The position numbers and the translations under genes were made by a program. From positions 1 through 64,000 of the forward strand of contig CAMFGH010000002.1 in assembly GCA_945949875.1 (NCBI GenBank): DNA of 64,000 nt, written 5' to 3'. Source of the DNA: an uncultured bacterium (GTDB taxonomy: Bacteria > Bacillota > Clostridia > Lachnospirales > Lachnospiraceae). How positions within the stretch are numbered: position 1 is the first letter of the stretch; each line of letters starts with the position of its first letter. Shown piece after piece: positions 18,158 to 28,104 of the stretch. The notes below the pieces were generated by a model that saw only the letters and a list, made by a program, of their open reading frames with translations, was not told the origin of the DNA and did not search any database.

Positions 18158-19693
18158 TTACTTTTTCTCTACCACTCCACTGATTCCCAGCAGATACCAG
18201 ATAAACACCACCGGCAGTACCAGCTTGTAATCAATAGGCTTATTACTTGCCATTGCGAACCACAATCCGTACCAGATTCCAAATCCAACCAAATATCGGA
18301 TTACCCTAATTTGTATTTTATTAAATCTAAAATTAATTTTCCAACTCATTCTGGCCATCGAAACCACAATACTGATCAACAGCATAACCGGAAGCACTAA
18401 AAGACTGTATCGATAATAATATTTTACCAGCCACGGGGCATGTTCCTGCATCCTGCCATAGTTCCATGCGGTCAGGGAAGTTCCTTCCCCGGACAGATTC
18501 CGTTCCACCGTAAAAGGAATCAGAATATAGTCCTTTATATCTTCCGCCAACATCAGAATTTCTTCTTTGGTACGGTCCATAAAGCACTGATATGCCATCT
18601 CCAGATAAAGGGATTTGGCTTTCTGATAGCCATATTTCTGCTCCATCACCGGTCCAAAAAAGCTTTCCAGTGCATCTTCTCTCTGGCAGATCTTGACTGC
18701 ATCCTCCAGACTGATGGCTTCTTTCACTTCATCACTCCAAAAATAATAATTGGTAGCAAAATTCGGCCATACAAATCTGCTCACCATAGAAGCCTGAAAG
18801 CTGTTCTGTATGCGATCTTCCTGTGGCACATATGTCACACGGTTTACAGTAAACACCGCTATTTCCACCAAAAAGAACACCAGCCACAGTTTTTTCCACT
18901 GTCGCCTGCACTGTTCCCTGCTTTGTTCTTTACTCTGCTCCTTACCCTGTTCTTCCCTCTGATTCTCTCCAGAAGCCATCACAGATTCCCTGGTTTCTTT
19001 TTTTATGAAGAGAAGGGAAAGGGCACATAACAGAAACAAACCACAGATCCAGAACAGATCTACTCTGATGAGACCTGCTGCCATAAGCCCCAGACTCATA
19101 CATAGAATATCTTTCTTCCCATCTGTCTGCGCTGTATTTTTTTTCTGCTCTGTATTTTTCTCCCGATCCATCCGACTGGCAGGTTCTTCGATTTCTTTGT
19201 CCGCAGGATTTCCCTGCCTGACAAGCCGCAGAAATCCACCCAGCATCACTTCTACCGCCGAAAGGCCAAGGGACCAGGGAAGGACCGCCAGATGCATTTG
19301 CAAAAGAAAAGGTACCGTCAAAAGATAGGCTGTGCAGACTGCCTTTTTCCAGCCATTTTCCATCCAGACACCCAGAAAATACCAGGTAGCCGCTGCAAAA
19401 CAGACCAGCTGGAGAACGGAAATAAAAGCAGAAAAAGGAATCGTTGTAATTCCATTTGCATACACAGCATGTGCTCCACCCGACAGGATGTGACATAACC
19501 AGAGCAAAGCAGAATACAGGATTCCTGTATATCCATCAGAAACCAGCTGTTCACCCAGTCCGAATAACCGGATACTTTCCATGAACTGCTGCGTTTTTCC
19601 GATGTTCAAAACGATATAAGCTCCTCCCATAAGAATCTGAATTCCCATGAGAAACAAAAGTGTATATTGTAATAGTTTCTTCATGACTTGCAT
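18158..19693 (-). CDS. Polytopic GT-C-like membrane protein
   Basis: 511 aa, multiple TMs; LVSDGYTGILYSALLWL; 13-bp overlap with upstream GT2 gene. Confidence 0.6.
   Translation of the reverse strand: MQVMKKLLQYTLLFLMGIQILMGGAYIVLNIGKTQQFMESIRLFGLGEQLVSDGYTGILYSALLWLCHILSGGAHAVYANGITTIPFSAFISVLQLVCFAAATWYFLGVWMENGWKKAVCTAYLLTVPFLLQMHLAVLPWSLGLSAVEVMLGGFLRLVRQGNPADKEIEEPASRMDREKNTEQKKNTAQTDGKKDILCMSLGLMAAGLIRVDLFWICGLFLLCALSLLFIKKETRESVMASGENQREEQGKEQSKEQSREQCRRQWKKLWLVFFLVEIAVFTVNRVTYVPQEDRIQNSFQASMVSRFVWPNFATNYYFWSDEVKEAISLEDAVKICQREDALESFFGPVMEQKYGYQKAKSLYLEMAYQCFMDRTKEEILMLAEDIKDYILIPFTVERNLSGEGTSLTAWNYGRMQEHAPWLVKYYYRYSLLVLPVMLLISIVVSMARMSWKINFRFNKIQIRVIRYLVGFGIWYGLWFAMASNKPIDYKLVLPVVFIWYLLGISGVVEKK
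18899..18958 (-). repeat. In-frame 12-bp coding tandem repeat (xKEQ)
   Basis: Encodes GKEQ-SKEQ-SREQ-CRRQ. Confidence 0.8.
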
Positions 19694-20622
19694 TCTTGTC
19701 CTACAACCTCACGAACAACATACTGTGGTGCGTTATTCAGACTGATATAAATACGCCCCAGGTATTCCCCGATCAGTCCCAGCATCAGCATCAACATGCC
19801 GCCGATAAATACCAGTGCTGCCATGGTGGAACTCCATCCCATTGGCACTGCAGGATTGACCAGTTTCTTAATGATAGTATATATTCCGTATAGAAAGCCC
19901 ACCACTGCACAGAATCCACCGCAGGCTGTGGCAACACGAAGAGGTTTAATGGAAAATGCGGTAAATCCATTCAGCCACAATCCAAGCAGTTTACCGAACG
20001 TATATCCGGAAGTTCCGATTTCCCGTTCTCTATGATTGACAACCACATTGGTTACATTTTTCGTGGTACGAAGTACCAGACCGATTACATAGGGATAAGA
20101 ATTCTGATAGCGGAGCATCTCATCCACTACAAACTTTCTGGCTGCGAAATAGCTGGAAACATATAACTCCCTGGGTTTTCCCAGCATAAATCTGGTCATG
20201 ATCTCATTGACCTTACTGCCGAAATTGCGGAAAGCGGAATGTTTCTTATGCTCATACTTGGCATAAACCACATCATATCCCTCTTCGATCTTGTCCAGGA
20301 GTTTTCCTACTTCATTGGCCGGAGTTTGTCCGTCATCATCCAGACAAACCGTAATATCCCCGCTGCAATAGTGGAAACCGGCCATCAGTGCAGCATGCTG
20401 TCCAAAATTCTTTGCCAGATTCACACCGATTATATTTTCATTTTCTGCTGTTATTTCCCGGATCACGTCAAAGGTACCATCTTCCGGAAAATCATTTACC
20501 AAAATCACCTCGTAGGAATATTTTTCCTGAAAAGATGCCATGGTTTCTTTGATTTCCTGAATGACTCCTTCAATCGTCAACGCGGATTTATAGCAAGGAA
20601 TCACAAAACTTACTTTCTTCAT
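19681..20622 (-). CDS. GT2 polyprenyl-phosphate sugar transferase (GtrB/ArnC/DPM1-like)
   Basis: VSFVIPCYKSALTIEGVIQEI, VCLDDDGQTP, C-terminal two-TM domain. Confidence 0.88.
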   Translation of the reverse strand: MKKVSFVIPCYKSALTIEGVIQEIKETMASFQEKYSYEVILVNDFPEDGTFDVIREITAENENIIGVNLAKNFGQHAALMAGFHYCSGDITVCLDDDGQTPANEVGKLLDKIEEGYDVVYAKYEHKKHSAFRNFGSKVNEIMTRFMLGKPRELYVSSYFAARKFVVDEMLRYQNSYPYVIGLVLRTTKNVTNVVVNHREREIGTSGYTFGKLLGLWLNGFTAFSIKPLRVATACGGFCAVVGFLYGIYTIIKKLVNPAVPMGWSSTMAALVFIGGMLMLMLGLIGEYLGRIYISLNNAPQYVVREVVGQECKS

Positions 20623-20641
20623 ATGCCGGACTTTCCTCCTG

Positions 20642-21172
20642 TTACTTTGTGTGCTGCGGGTTCAAAAGTCCCATCAGAACAATATCCCGGTATACACCGT
20701 CAATACATACTTCATCCTTCAAAAGTGCTTCCCTCTGAAAACCTGCTTTTTCATAGCTGCGAAGAGCCGCCTGATTTTCCGCAAAAGCACGCAATATGAT
20801 CTTATGCCAGTTTTCTACACGAAAACCATAATCACAGGCCAGCCTGCAGACTTCCGATCCGATTCCTTTCCCTACTGCATCATCTTCGCCGATAAAAATA
20901 CCATATTCTGCCTTATGATGCCGGGCGCTGATATCCCGAAAATAAACACTTCCGATGGGTCTTTCCGTATCCATCTCACAGATGATAAACTGAATCGCCT
21001 TCCCGGTATCGATCATGGTATCAAACCAGTGTAAATGGCCTTCCGGAGTAAACAGGTCCTGATATATAAAGTTGTATCTGACTCTTGGATTGTTACGCCA
21101 CTTCACGATCAGGTCCGTATCCTCCCTGGTCATAAAGCGTAGCTTAATCTTTTCGCCTTTTATCCATTCCAT
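20642..21172 (-). CDS. GNAT N-acetyltransferase (RimJ-like; candidate sugar N-acetyltransferase, PseH- or WecD-like role)
   Basis: KLRFMTREDTDLIVKWRNNPRVRYNF, GKGIGSEVCRLACDYGF, ENQAALRSYEKAGFQRE. Confidence 0.8.
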   Translation of the reverse strand: MEWIKGEKIKLRFMTREDTDLIVKWRNNPRVRYNFIYQDLFTPEGHLHWFDTMIDTGKAIQFIICEMDTERPIGSVYFRDISARHHKAEYGIFIGEDDAVGKGIGSEVCRLACDYGFRVENWHKIILRAFAENQAALRSYEKAGFQREALLKDEVCIDGVYRDIVLMGLLNPQHTK

Positions 21173-21186
21173 ATAGTTTCTTCTCT

Positions 21187-22314
21187 CTACGCATAAAATT
21201 CCTTCACACAGTCACAGATATAAGATACCTGTTCCGGTTTCAGACCATAGTAAAGTGGCAGACGTGCCAGTCTTTCGCTCTCTTTTGTAGTATAAACATC
21301 CTCTCCGTGGAAACGTCCGAATTTCTGTCCCGCCGGAGCAGTATGAAGCGGAATATAATGGAATACAGACAGAATATCCTTTTCCTTCAGGAAACTGATC
21401 AGTGCTGTTCTCTCCTCCAGATCCTTTGCTTTGATATAGAACATGTGGGCATTATGGGTACATTCTTCCGGCACCACCGGAACTTCTATTTTTCCGGCCT
21501 CCGCAAGAGGCTTTAATGTTTCATAATACTGATTCCAGCTTCTCATACGATCATCGAATATCACATCCGCCATCTCCAGCTGGGCATACAGATAAGCCGC
21601 ATTCATGTCACTTGGCAGGTAAGAGGAACCATAATTAACCCAGGTATATTTATCGATCTGTCCCCGGAAGAACCTGCTTCGGTTGGTTCCTTTTTCACGG
21701 ATGATCTCTGCATCTTCGATCTTGTCTTCCTTCTGGATCAGCAGTGCGCCACCCTCACCCATGCTGTAATTCTTGGTTTCATGAAAACTGTAGCAGCCAA
21801 ATTCGCCAATGGTTCCCAGCTGTTTTCCTTTGTAGGTAGACAGGATACCCTGGGCAGCATCCTCGATCACCATCAGATTATGACGTTTTGCAATATCCAT
21901 AATGGTATCCATCTCACAGGAAACCCCTGCATAATGCACGGGAACGATAGCTTTTGTCTTTTCTGTGATGGCTTCTTCGATCTTTGTTTCATCGATATTC
22001 ATGGTGTCCGGTCTGATGTCCACAAATACCACAGTTGCACCACGAAGTACAAAAGCATCCGCTGTAGACACAAAGGTATAAGCAGGCATGATCACTTCGT
22101 CTCCCGGCTGGATATCTGCCAGAAGAGCAGCCAGTTCTGTGGCATGAGTACAGGATGTGGTCAAAAGGCACTTTGGTGTACCGGTCTTTTTTTCAATCCA
22201 TTCATTACATTTTTTGGTAAATTCTCCATCACCGCAGATCTTCTGATTTTCTACTGCCTGCTTTATATACTCCATTTCTTTACCGGTATAGGGTGGGACA
22301 TTAAATCGAATCAT
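21187..22314 (-). CDS. wecE: dTDP-4-amino-4,6-dideoxygalactose transaminase (WecE/RffA type)
   Basis: Near-colinear with recalled E. coli RffA: IRFNVPPYTGKEMEYI, GDEVIMPAYTFVSTADAFVLRGATVVFVDIRPDTMNIDE, VHYAGVSCEMDTIM, GTNRSRFFRGQIDKYTW, FHYIPLHTAPAGQKFGRFHGEDVYTTKESERL. Confidence 0.92.
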   Translation of the reverse strand: MIRFNVPPYTGKEMEYIKQAVENQKICGDGEFTKKCNEWIEKKTGTPKCLLTTSCTHATELAALLADIQPGDEVIMPAYTFVSTADAFVLRGATVVFVDIRPDTMNIDETKIEEAITEKTKAIVPVHYAGVSCEMDTIMDIAKRHNLMVIEDAAQGILSTYKGKQLGTIGEFGCYSFHETKNYSMGEGGALLIQKEDKIEDAEIIREKGTNRSRFFRGQIDKYTWVNYGSSYLPSDMNAAYLYAQLEMADVIFDDRMRSWNQYYETLKPLAEAGKIEVPVVPEECTHNAHMFYIKAKDLEERTALISFLKEKDILSVFHYIPLHTAPAGQKFGRFHGEDVYTTKESERLARLPLYYGLKPEQVSYICDCVKEFYA

Positions 22315-22434
22315 CTTGTTTTCTCCTTTATCTCTTATCTCTTCTCTAAATAAGTTCTTCTTTATTATTTCTCTTAACCATTCAGAACCCCATTCGCAAA
22401 ACCCAGCTTCACAGCTTTCCCTTTGCTCATGTGT

Positions 22435-24348
22435 TTATCGATACACTGCGAATTTCGCATTACCGAAATCCCGTTTGTAATCGTATTTCTCCATAAATTC
22501 TGTGATCAATATCAATTTTCGGTCTGTCATATAGGCCGCTTTTTCCGGCTCAGTCAGTTCTGCATCTGTCATTCCCTGTTCATCACTGCGAAGGAAAGCA
22601 TCCAGTCCTGCGCCGAGGATGATGACTGGCCTAGCTGCCTGCATACTTTCATCCTGTGAACCTGCATCCTGCGAACCTGCATTCTGCACACCAGCTTCCT
22701 GCGCACTTTCTGCTATACTGCGCTCCATACCCTCCATATCTGCCACCATGATGTCGTATCCATAAGACCTGAGATCCGGCCAGGTCGTAGAAATGGCAGA
22801 AGGCATATCCAGGAAATAAGAAGTGGCAGGAATCTGCCCATATAAAATAAGTCCTTTTTCGGTCAGCTGCTCCTGCTCCATATAAGCAGTCAGCTCTTCA
22901 ATGGAAACCGCCAGCTCCTGATTGGTTACCATTCCTTTCAGTATAGCATTATTTTCTATCTTTGTATCCCTTTTTTGCCCACTCATTCCGTCACGGAAGG
23001 TAAATACTGCACCAAACAGCAGACACTGCAGGCACATTACTGCCAGAAACATTCCCAGCATGGCCTTCGCCGGGTAGAGTGCGAAAATGAAGCTTCCGGC
23101 AGACATTTCCCGGTACATCCAGGTATTTTGGAACAGCACCCAGAGCATATAGAAAGTATATCCAAATACCAGAAACATATTGTTCATATTGGGATACAGG
23201 TGATTATTACTTCCCAGCGGCGTAACCCCCAGAAGTACAAGAACCATCAGGGAAAGAAGCTTCTGGTTTCTGGTACATTTCTTTGAAAAGAGTGCGAAAA
23301 GTGCAATCAAAATGGTCAAGATCAAAAAAACCGCAACCCACTGGAACATGCTCTCATAGGTATAATATTTCACATTAAAGACGCCCAGGCTGTACCACCA
23401 CCGGAAAAGAACTGCGATTCCTGCCAGAAAAGCCACTGCACCTATGATGCGCACCCATCCGGGTATATCCCCCTCTTCGTCTTTGGTGATTCCCATATAA
23501 ATCCGGTAACCTGCCACGGAAATCAAAGTCCCCACCAGCACCAGCGCCAGCATGCAGATAAGCCACCTGGAACTGGCTTTATAGTCCAGCAAAACCGTTA
23601 TGACCATGGAGTACAGACTGTAGTCCGATGCATCCGATGGCATATTCAGCAGTTTTATGATTCCATCCATATATTGGTTCAGGCCATACTTTACACTGAT
23701 TCCGATCAAAATGATCCCTATGCCGGCAAAAAAACCAAGTATACAGATTCCTGTTTCCTGCAGCACATCCTTCAGACGTTTATGCATCAGCATTCCATAA
23801 TACCAGACTGCAAGGATCAGGGCTGCTTCTGCCAGATTCGGAAACCGGACCAGCACATTCATGCCCAGCAGCACGCCCGCTCCGAATAAAAAAATCCTTT
23901 TTTCCCGGACCAGCCCCAGGTACAGACAGATGACTGCCAGGTTGAAAAAGAAGTAAGTCATATAATTATATAAAATCGTAGTCGGGCACCAGCATAGACT
24001 AACGGATAAAAGTTCTGCCAGAAAAGCAATCCCCATGGGAAGCTTGACGATTTTTGTATAAAACCAGTACATTGCCACCGCAATCACGCTGATAAACAAA
24101 GCAGAATAGGCATTCAGCCCCATCATGGTATTTCCGCCGGGAAGTCCGGATAAAAACTGTCCCATCACATTGGCCAGATAGGTAGAAAAGAACCACATAC
24201 TGTTTATTTTGTCTGAAAAGCGGTAGTTGCCCGCACTGTAGGCACTGTCTGTCAGTTCCACTCCAAGCCATATATGTCTGAGAGGATAAACCGCCAGCAG
24301 AAGAAGGAGAATCCAGAAACATACTTTATGCAATTTTTCTTTCTGCAT
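22435..24348 (-). CDS. Polytopic GT-C-like membrane protein
   Basis: 637 aa; GVELTDSAYSAGNYRFSDKINSMWFFSTYLAN. Confidence 0.65.
   Translation of the reverse strand: MQKEKLHKVCFWILLLLLAVYPLRHIWLGVELTDSAYSAGNYRFSDKINSMWFFSTYLANVMGQFLSGLPGGNTMMGLNAYSALFISVIAVAMYWFYTKIVKLPMGIAFLAELLSVSLCWCPTTILYNYMTYFFFNLAVICLYLGLVREKRIFLFGAGVLLGMNVLVRFPNLAEAALILAVWYYGMLMHKRLKDVLQETGICILGFFAGIGIILIGISVKYGLNQYMDGIIKLLNMPSDASDYSLYSMVITVLLDYKASSRWLICMLALVLVGTLISVAGYRIYMGITKDEEGDIPGWVRIIGAVAFLAGIAVLFRWWYSLGVFNVKYYTYESMFQWVAVFLILTILIALFALFSKKCTRNQKLLSLMVLVLLGVTPLGSNNHLYPNMNNMFLVFGYTFYMLWVLFQNTWMYREMSAGSFIFALYPAKAMLGMFLAVMCLQCLLFGAVFTFRDGMSGQKRDTKIENNAILKGMVTNQELAVSIEELTAYMEQEQLTEKGLILYGQIPATSYFLDMPSAISTTWPDLRSYGYDIMVADMEGMERSIAESAQEAGVQNAGSQDAGSQDESMQAARPVIILGAGLDAFLRSDEQGMTDAELTEPEKAAYMTDRKLILITEFMEKYDYKRDFGNAKFAVYR
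22652..22711 (-). repeat. In-frame 15-bp coding tandem repeat
   Basis: tcctgtgaacctgca/tcctgcgaacctgca/ttctgcacaccagct/tcctgcgcactttct encodes AESAQEAGVQNAGSQDAGSQ. Confidence 0.85.
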
Positions 24349-24364
24349 GTCTTTTACCTCCCAC

Positions 24365-25501
24365 CTATGCTTTCAACCTGTCATCCACCTTCTGCAAAAA
24401 CAGATCCAATTTACTTCCGGTTAAGAATTTCCCCACCAGACGGAAGATAAGACTTCTGATAAAGTCAACCGCCAGTCCGATTCCCATCACGATGAGTATT
24501 GCCAAAATCCAGTGGCCAAGCAGGGATAGCGCAGAACTGCACTTTCCGGCTCCCAGCCATTTTGGCCATTCATAGCGGATATTCACATGTTCATGAAGCA
24601 GATACACGCCAAAGGTATAGGGTGCAATAGCACATACGATACGGGAAAGACCCTGGGAATGGATTTTCACATAATAAAACGTGTAAAAAAGTGCCACCGC
24701 AGAACCGATCGTAAGCAAATGATTATATCCATAAGCGGATTCTATAAAATTCTGGAACTGGCCCGTCTTCAGGTACGCCAACCGAATCAGCATGGTCCAG
24801 ACAAATATGAAAACACCTCCCAGCAGGAAGATAAATCCACTCTTTTTTCCCAGTTTTTCAAAGAAAGAGATTCCGTACAATCTGATATAAGCAGCAATCA
24901 GATAAACCACCATGAACCAATAGGCATCATAGCCCAGATTGTCCAGTTCCAGACGAACCGGAATCAGTGTTTTACTGAGAGACTCCATAATCAGCAGAAT
25001 CACAATTGCCATCTGCAGCTGCTGCTTTTTCATGGCATGGACAGCCACATTCAATACCGGTGTAAACAAAAACATCAGTACATATGCAGACACAAACCAA
25101 TAGTGAAGCATATTGGTAGGGAAGATATATAATAAAATATTCCAAAAAGTTAAATCCTGAATTGACAAAACACCTGTCAAGATAAGTACAACCGGAATCA
25201 GGCAGGTATAAAACATTACCTGCAGCACCAGGGAAATGACACGCTTGCAGCGAAATCCCGTTTCCACCAGGAAATATCCACTGATCAGAACATACACATC
25301 CACTGCCATAATGGAAAAGCTTTCCAGAAACCAAGCCAGATATCCTTGTCCATTTAGCGGGCCGGTCAGGGATGGAAGCAGTTCGCCCTTTGCCAGGAAA
25401 TGAAGGGACACCACCATCATCATAGCAAGAATACGCAGCAGTTCTATGTTTGCCATACGTTTTTTATGCGGTTGTAAAGCGGCGTTTTTTTCTCCTGTCA
25501 T
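24365..25501 (-). CDS. Acyltransferase family 3 (OafA-like) membrane protein
   Basis: RMANIELLRILAMMMVVSLHFLAKGE...SFSIMAVDVYVLISGYFLVETGF. Confidence 0.85.
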   Translation of the reverse strand: MTGEKNAALQPHKKRMANIELLRILAMMMVVSLHFLAKGELLPSLTGPLNGQGYLAWFLESFSIMAVDVYVLISGYFLVETGFRCKRVISLVLQVMFYTCLIPVVLILTGVLSIQDLTFWNILLYIFPTNMLHYWFVSAYVLMFLFTPVLNVAVHAMKKQQLQMAIVILLIMESLSKTLIPVRLELDNLGYDAYWFMVVYLIAAYIRLYGISFFEKLGKKSGFIFLLGGVFIFVWTMLIRLAYLKTGQFQNFIESAYGYNHLLTIGSAVALFYTFYYVKIHSQGLSRIVCAIAPYTFGVYLLHEHVNIRYEWPKWLGAGKCSSALSLLGHWILAILIVMGIGLAVDFIRSLIFRLVGKFLTGSKLDLFLQKVDDRLKA

Positions 25502-25504
25502 ATG

Positions 25505-26455
25505 CTATTTCTCCTCATCCACAATATTTCCCCGAACATTATCCGTTACACTGCGGATGATATACTTTGGTCTTCCTTTTACTTCCTCATAGATTCTTGC
25601 CAGATAATGTCCGATAATACCGAGACTCAGCATGATAAATCCGCCGATGATCAGAATCAGCAGAATAACCGTAGTAAAGCCTTCTACAGAATTTCCTATC
25701 AGGAAACGGATCAGCGTCTGAATGGCAAGCACCACGCTGAACAGAATCGATATGATTCCCAGCACAGTTACCATCTGCAAAGGAATGGTACTAAAGGAAG
25801 TCACGTTGGAAATTGCATACCGGATCAGACTCCGGAAGGACCATTTGGTAGTTCCGATCTCTCTTTCCTGCACCTCATACTCCACTTTGGTAGATTTGAA
25901 CCCTGCCCAGAACGTAAGCGCACGGAAAAAAGTATTTCTTTCACGCAACCCCAAAAGTACATCCACTACTTTCCGATCCAGCAATTTATAATCCGAGGAA
26001 TCCTTCATGTTCATTTTCATCATTCTGCTCATGATACCATAGAACATGCCTGCAAACATTTTGTGGAAGATTCCCTCTTTTCCGCGGCTTGTCTTGATCC
26101 CTTCCACCACTTCATAGCCTTCCTGCCATAGCTGTACCATTTTCGGTATCACCTGGGGTGGATGCTGCAGATCGCAGTCGATTACAATGCAGGCATCTCC
26201 AAGGGCCAGCTCCAAACCGGCAAAAATAGCTGCTTCTTTTCCGAAATTTCTGGAAAACTCTGCACCTTTGATACGTTTATCCTGTTCCGACAGCTTCCTT
26301 ACTTCTTCGTATGTGCCGTCTTTGGAACCATCACTGACAAAAATCAGTTCAAAAGAAATCTCATTTTTCTCCAGTATTTCTGTAAGGACAGCTGCGGTTC
26401 TGGGAATATTCTGTTCTTCATTAAAGGATGGAATCACAATGGATATCAGCGCCAT
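25505..26455 (-). CDS. GT2 polyprenyl-phosphate sugar transferase (GtrB-like)
   Basis: ISIVIPSFNEEQNIPRTAAVLTEI, VIDCDLQHPPQVIPKMVQLW, RNFGKEAAIFAGLELA, C-terminal TMs. Confidence 0.92.
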   Translation of the reverse strand: MALISIVIPSFNEEQNIPRTAAVLTEILEKNEISFELIFVSDGSKDGTYEEVRKLSEQDKRIKGAEFSRNFGKEAAIFAGLELALGDACIVIDCDLQHPPQVIPKMVQLWQEGYEVVEGIKTSRGKEGIFHKMFAGMFYGIMSRMMKMNMKDSSDYKLLDRKVVDVLLGLRERNTFFRALTFWAGFKSTKVEYEVQEREIGTTKWSFRSLIRYAISNVTSFSTIPLQMVTVLGIISILFSVVLAIQTLIRFLIGNSVEGFTTVILLILIIGGFIMLSLGIIGHYLARIYEEVKGRPKYIIRSVTDNVRGNIVDEEK

Positions 26456-26531
26456 AGTATGTTTCTCCCATTTCTCCGTCTTGAATTTCTTTGTTACTAC
26501 TTCCGTTTTTCTATCTTATATTGATTTGCTG

Positions 26532-28100
26532 TTACTCATAATTCTCTGTCTTAATATATAAAACACCATCTACCACTTTCATGCTTCCTTCTCCCGGGAA
26601 ACTGTTGAGAGCACGGTATTCCTCTGAATGATAGATTCGTTCCATTTCTTCATCCGGCACCAGATTGATGGTTACGCCCAGATAATTTTTCAAAAATGCC
26701 TGATAATTGGTATCAGTATAAACCAGATAATCCCCGGTCATGCCGATCATGTTGCTTGTCACATCCCCGGTAATATCCGTTTCCGGCATAGCATCACTTC
26801 CCTGCACCCCTACCATGGCAACCGGGATTCCGGTATAATAGCCTTCTGTCTGCTCCATCCGGTCTACCAGACGCAGGCAGTATGCATAGGTCTTTTCATA
26901 TTTCTTTTCCAGATTAAAATAGGCGATATTGTCTGTTACGCCATAATGAATCACCAGAATCAGCATGGACAGGCATGCCAACCATTGCAAGGTGACAATT
27001 CCCCTGTTCTTCTTTATCCCCATGATTTCTGTTTGCAAAAATCCATAGCGCACACAGAATGCATAGAGCAAAATGGGAAGCAGTACCCATTGATACCGCA
27101 TGAGCAGATGGTATGTCACTTCCGGTGATATGATCAAAATCACGTTGGCTGCAATGGGCACGAAAAGCAGAACCAGAAGTAAAATTCCATAAAAATACCA
27201 TTTTTTCCAGTACCCTCTTTGCATGGCCAACCGGATAAACAATACGATAAATACCAGTCCCAGCAGTGCTAACGCTAAAAATGATAACATATTATTATAC
27301 AACACATTCCCCCGGACTGTAAATGCGAGGAAATCCTGATAGATCTGGGACAGTATCCCGGAAACAGATCTCCCCCCCGCAGATGCCATGGTGTTGATTC
27401 CCTGATACGTATCCAGAACTTTTCCCTGGATTTTCAGAAGTACCTGTAACAGCAGATAATATAATCCCACTCCAAGGATCCCCATATACAGATAATGGAG
27501 CATTTGGGAAAGTTTATCCCGGAAGCTCTGATCAGTCATCAGGATCATAATGCAACCGTAAATGCTGAGCAGAATGGCAAAGGCCAGATAGGACTGATAG
27601 GTTCCCATACTAAACGCCAGGCAGACAGCTCCCGGCAAAAATCCCCATTTACGTTTTCCCGTAAAGGCAACTGCCAGGAAAACCAACCCCAACGCCATCA
27701 TATATCCGTCTGCTGTAAAAATATAGGCGTATGTAGATGACAATGCCGGAAAAACAACCAGCATACAACTGGTCAGCACCACACTGATGTCATCTTTTAT
27801 TTCCAGAAAATCGATCAGCGCTGCGCAACCGATCCCCAGAAAGATCAGAGAAAAAATACCGATCAGCCAGGGCAGTGTAAAATAGGAGGAAATGCCACAG
27901 GCGATCATCAAAAACCATCTTCCTGAGGTGATCATATTCTGATCAAAATACATGCTGGACAGTCCGTCATGATTTGGGAAGTCTCCGGCAAACACTTTAA
28001 AATGCACCAAAAGGCCACAGATCAGAACTGAAAAAAAAGCCAGTTTCCATTCTCTCTTTATATTCTGTTTTATCTTTTTTAAAGCTTCCGCAGGCGTCAT
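26532..28100 (-). CDS. GtrII-type glucosyltransferase domain membrane protein
   Basis: PNHDGLSSMYFDQNMITSGRWFLMIACGISSYFTLPWLIGIFSL is typical of Glucos_trans_II; start set to MTPAEALKK at 28100 with GGAG RBS. Confidence 0.82.
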   Translation of the reverse strand: MTPAEALKKIKQNIKREWKLAFFSVLICGLLVHFKVFAGDFPNHDGLSSMYFDQNMITSGRWFLMIACGISSYFTLPWLIGIFSLIFLGIGCAALIDFLEIKDDISVVLTSCMLVVFPALSSTYAYIFTADGYMMALGLVFLAVAFTGKRKWGFLPGAVCLAFSMGTYQSYLAFAILLSIYGCIMILMTDQSFRDKLSQMLHYLYMGILGVGLYYLLLQVLLKIQGKVLDTYQGINTMASAGGRSVSGILSQIYQDFLAFTVRGNVLYNNMLSFLALALLGLVFIVLFIRLAMQRGYWKKWYFYGILLLVLLFVPIAANVILIISPEVTYHLLMRYQWVLLPILLYAFCVRYGFLQTEIMGIKKNRGIVTLQWLACLSMLILVIHYGVTDNIAYFNLEKKYEKTYAYCLRLVDRMEQTEGYYTGIPVAMVGVQGSDAMPETDITGDVTSNMIGMTGDYLVYTDTNYQAFLKNYLGVTINLVPDEEMERIYHSEEYRALNSFPGEGSMKVVDGVLYIKTENYE

Positions 28101-28104
28101 AATT

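Noticed and set aside
20642-21172. GNAT as ribosomal protein acetyltransferase RimJ
   Set aside because: Sequence style is RimJ-like, but genomic context between wecE and a GT2 favours a sugar acetyltransferase; specific function left open.
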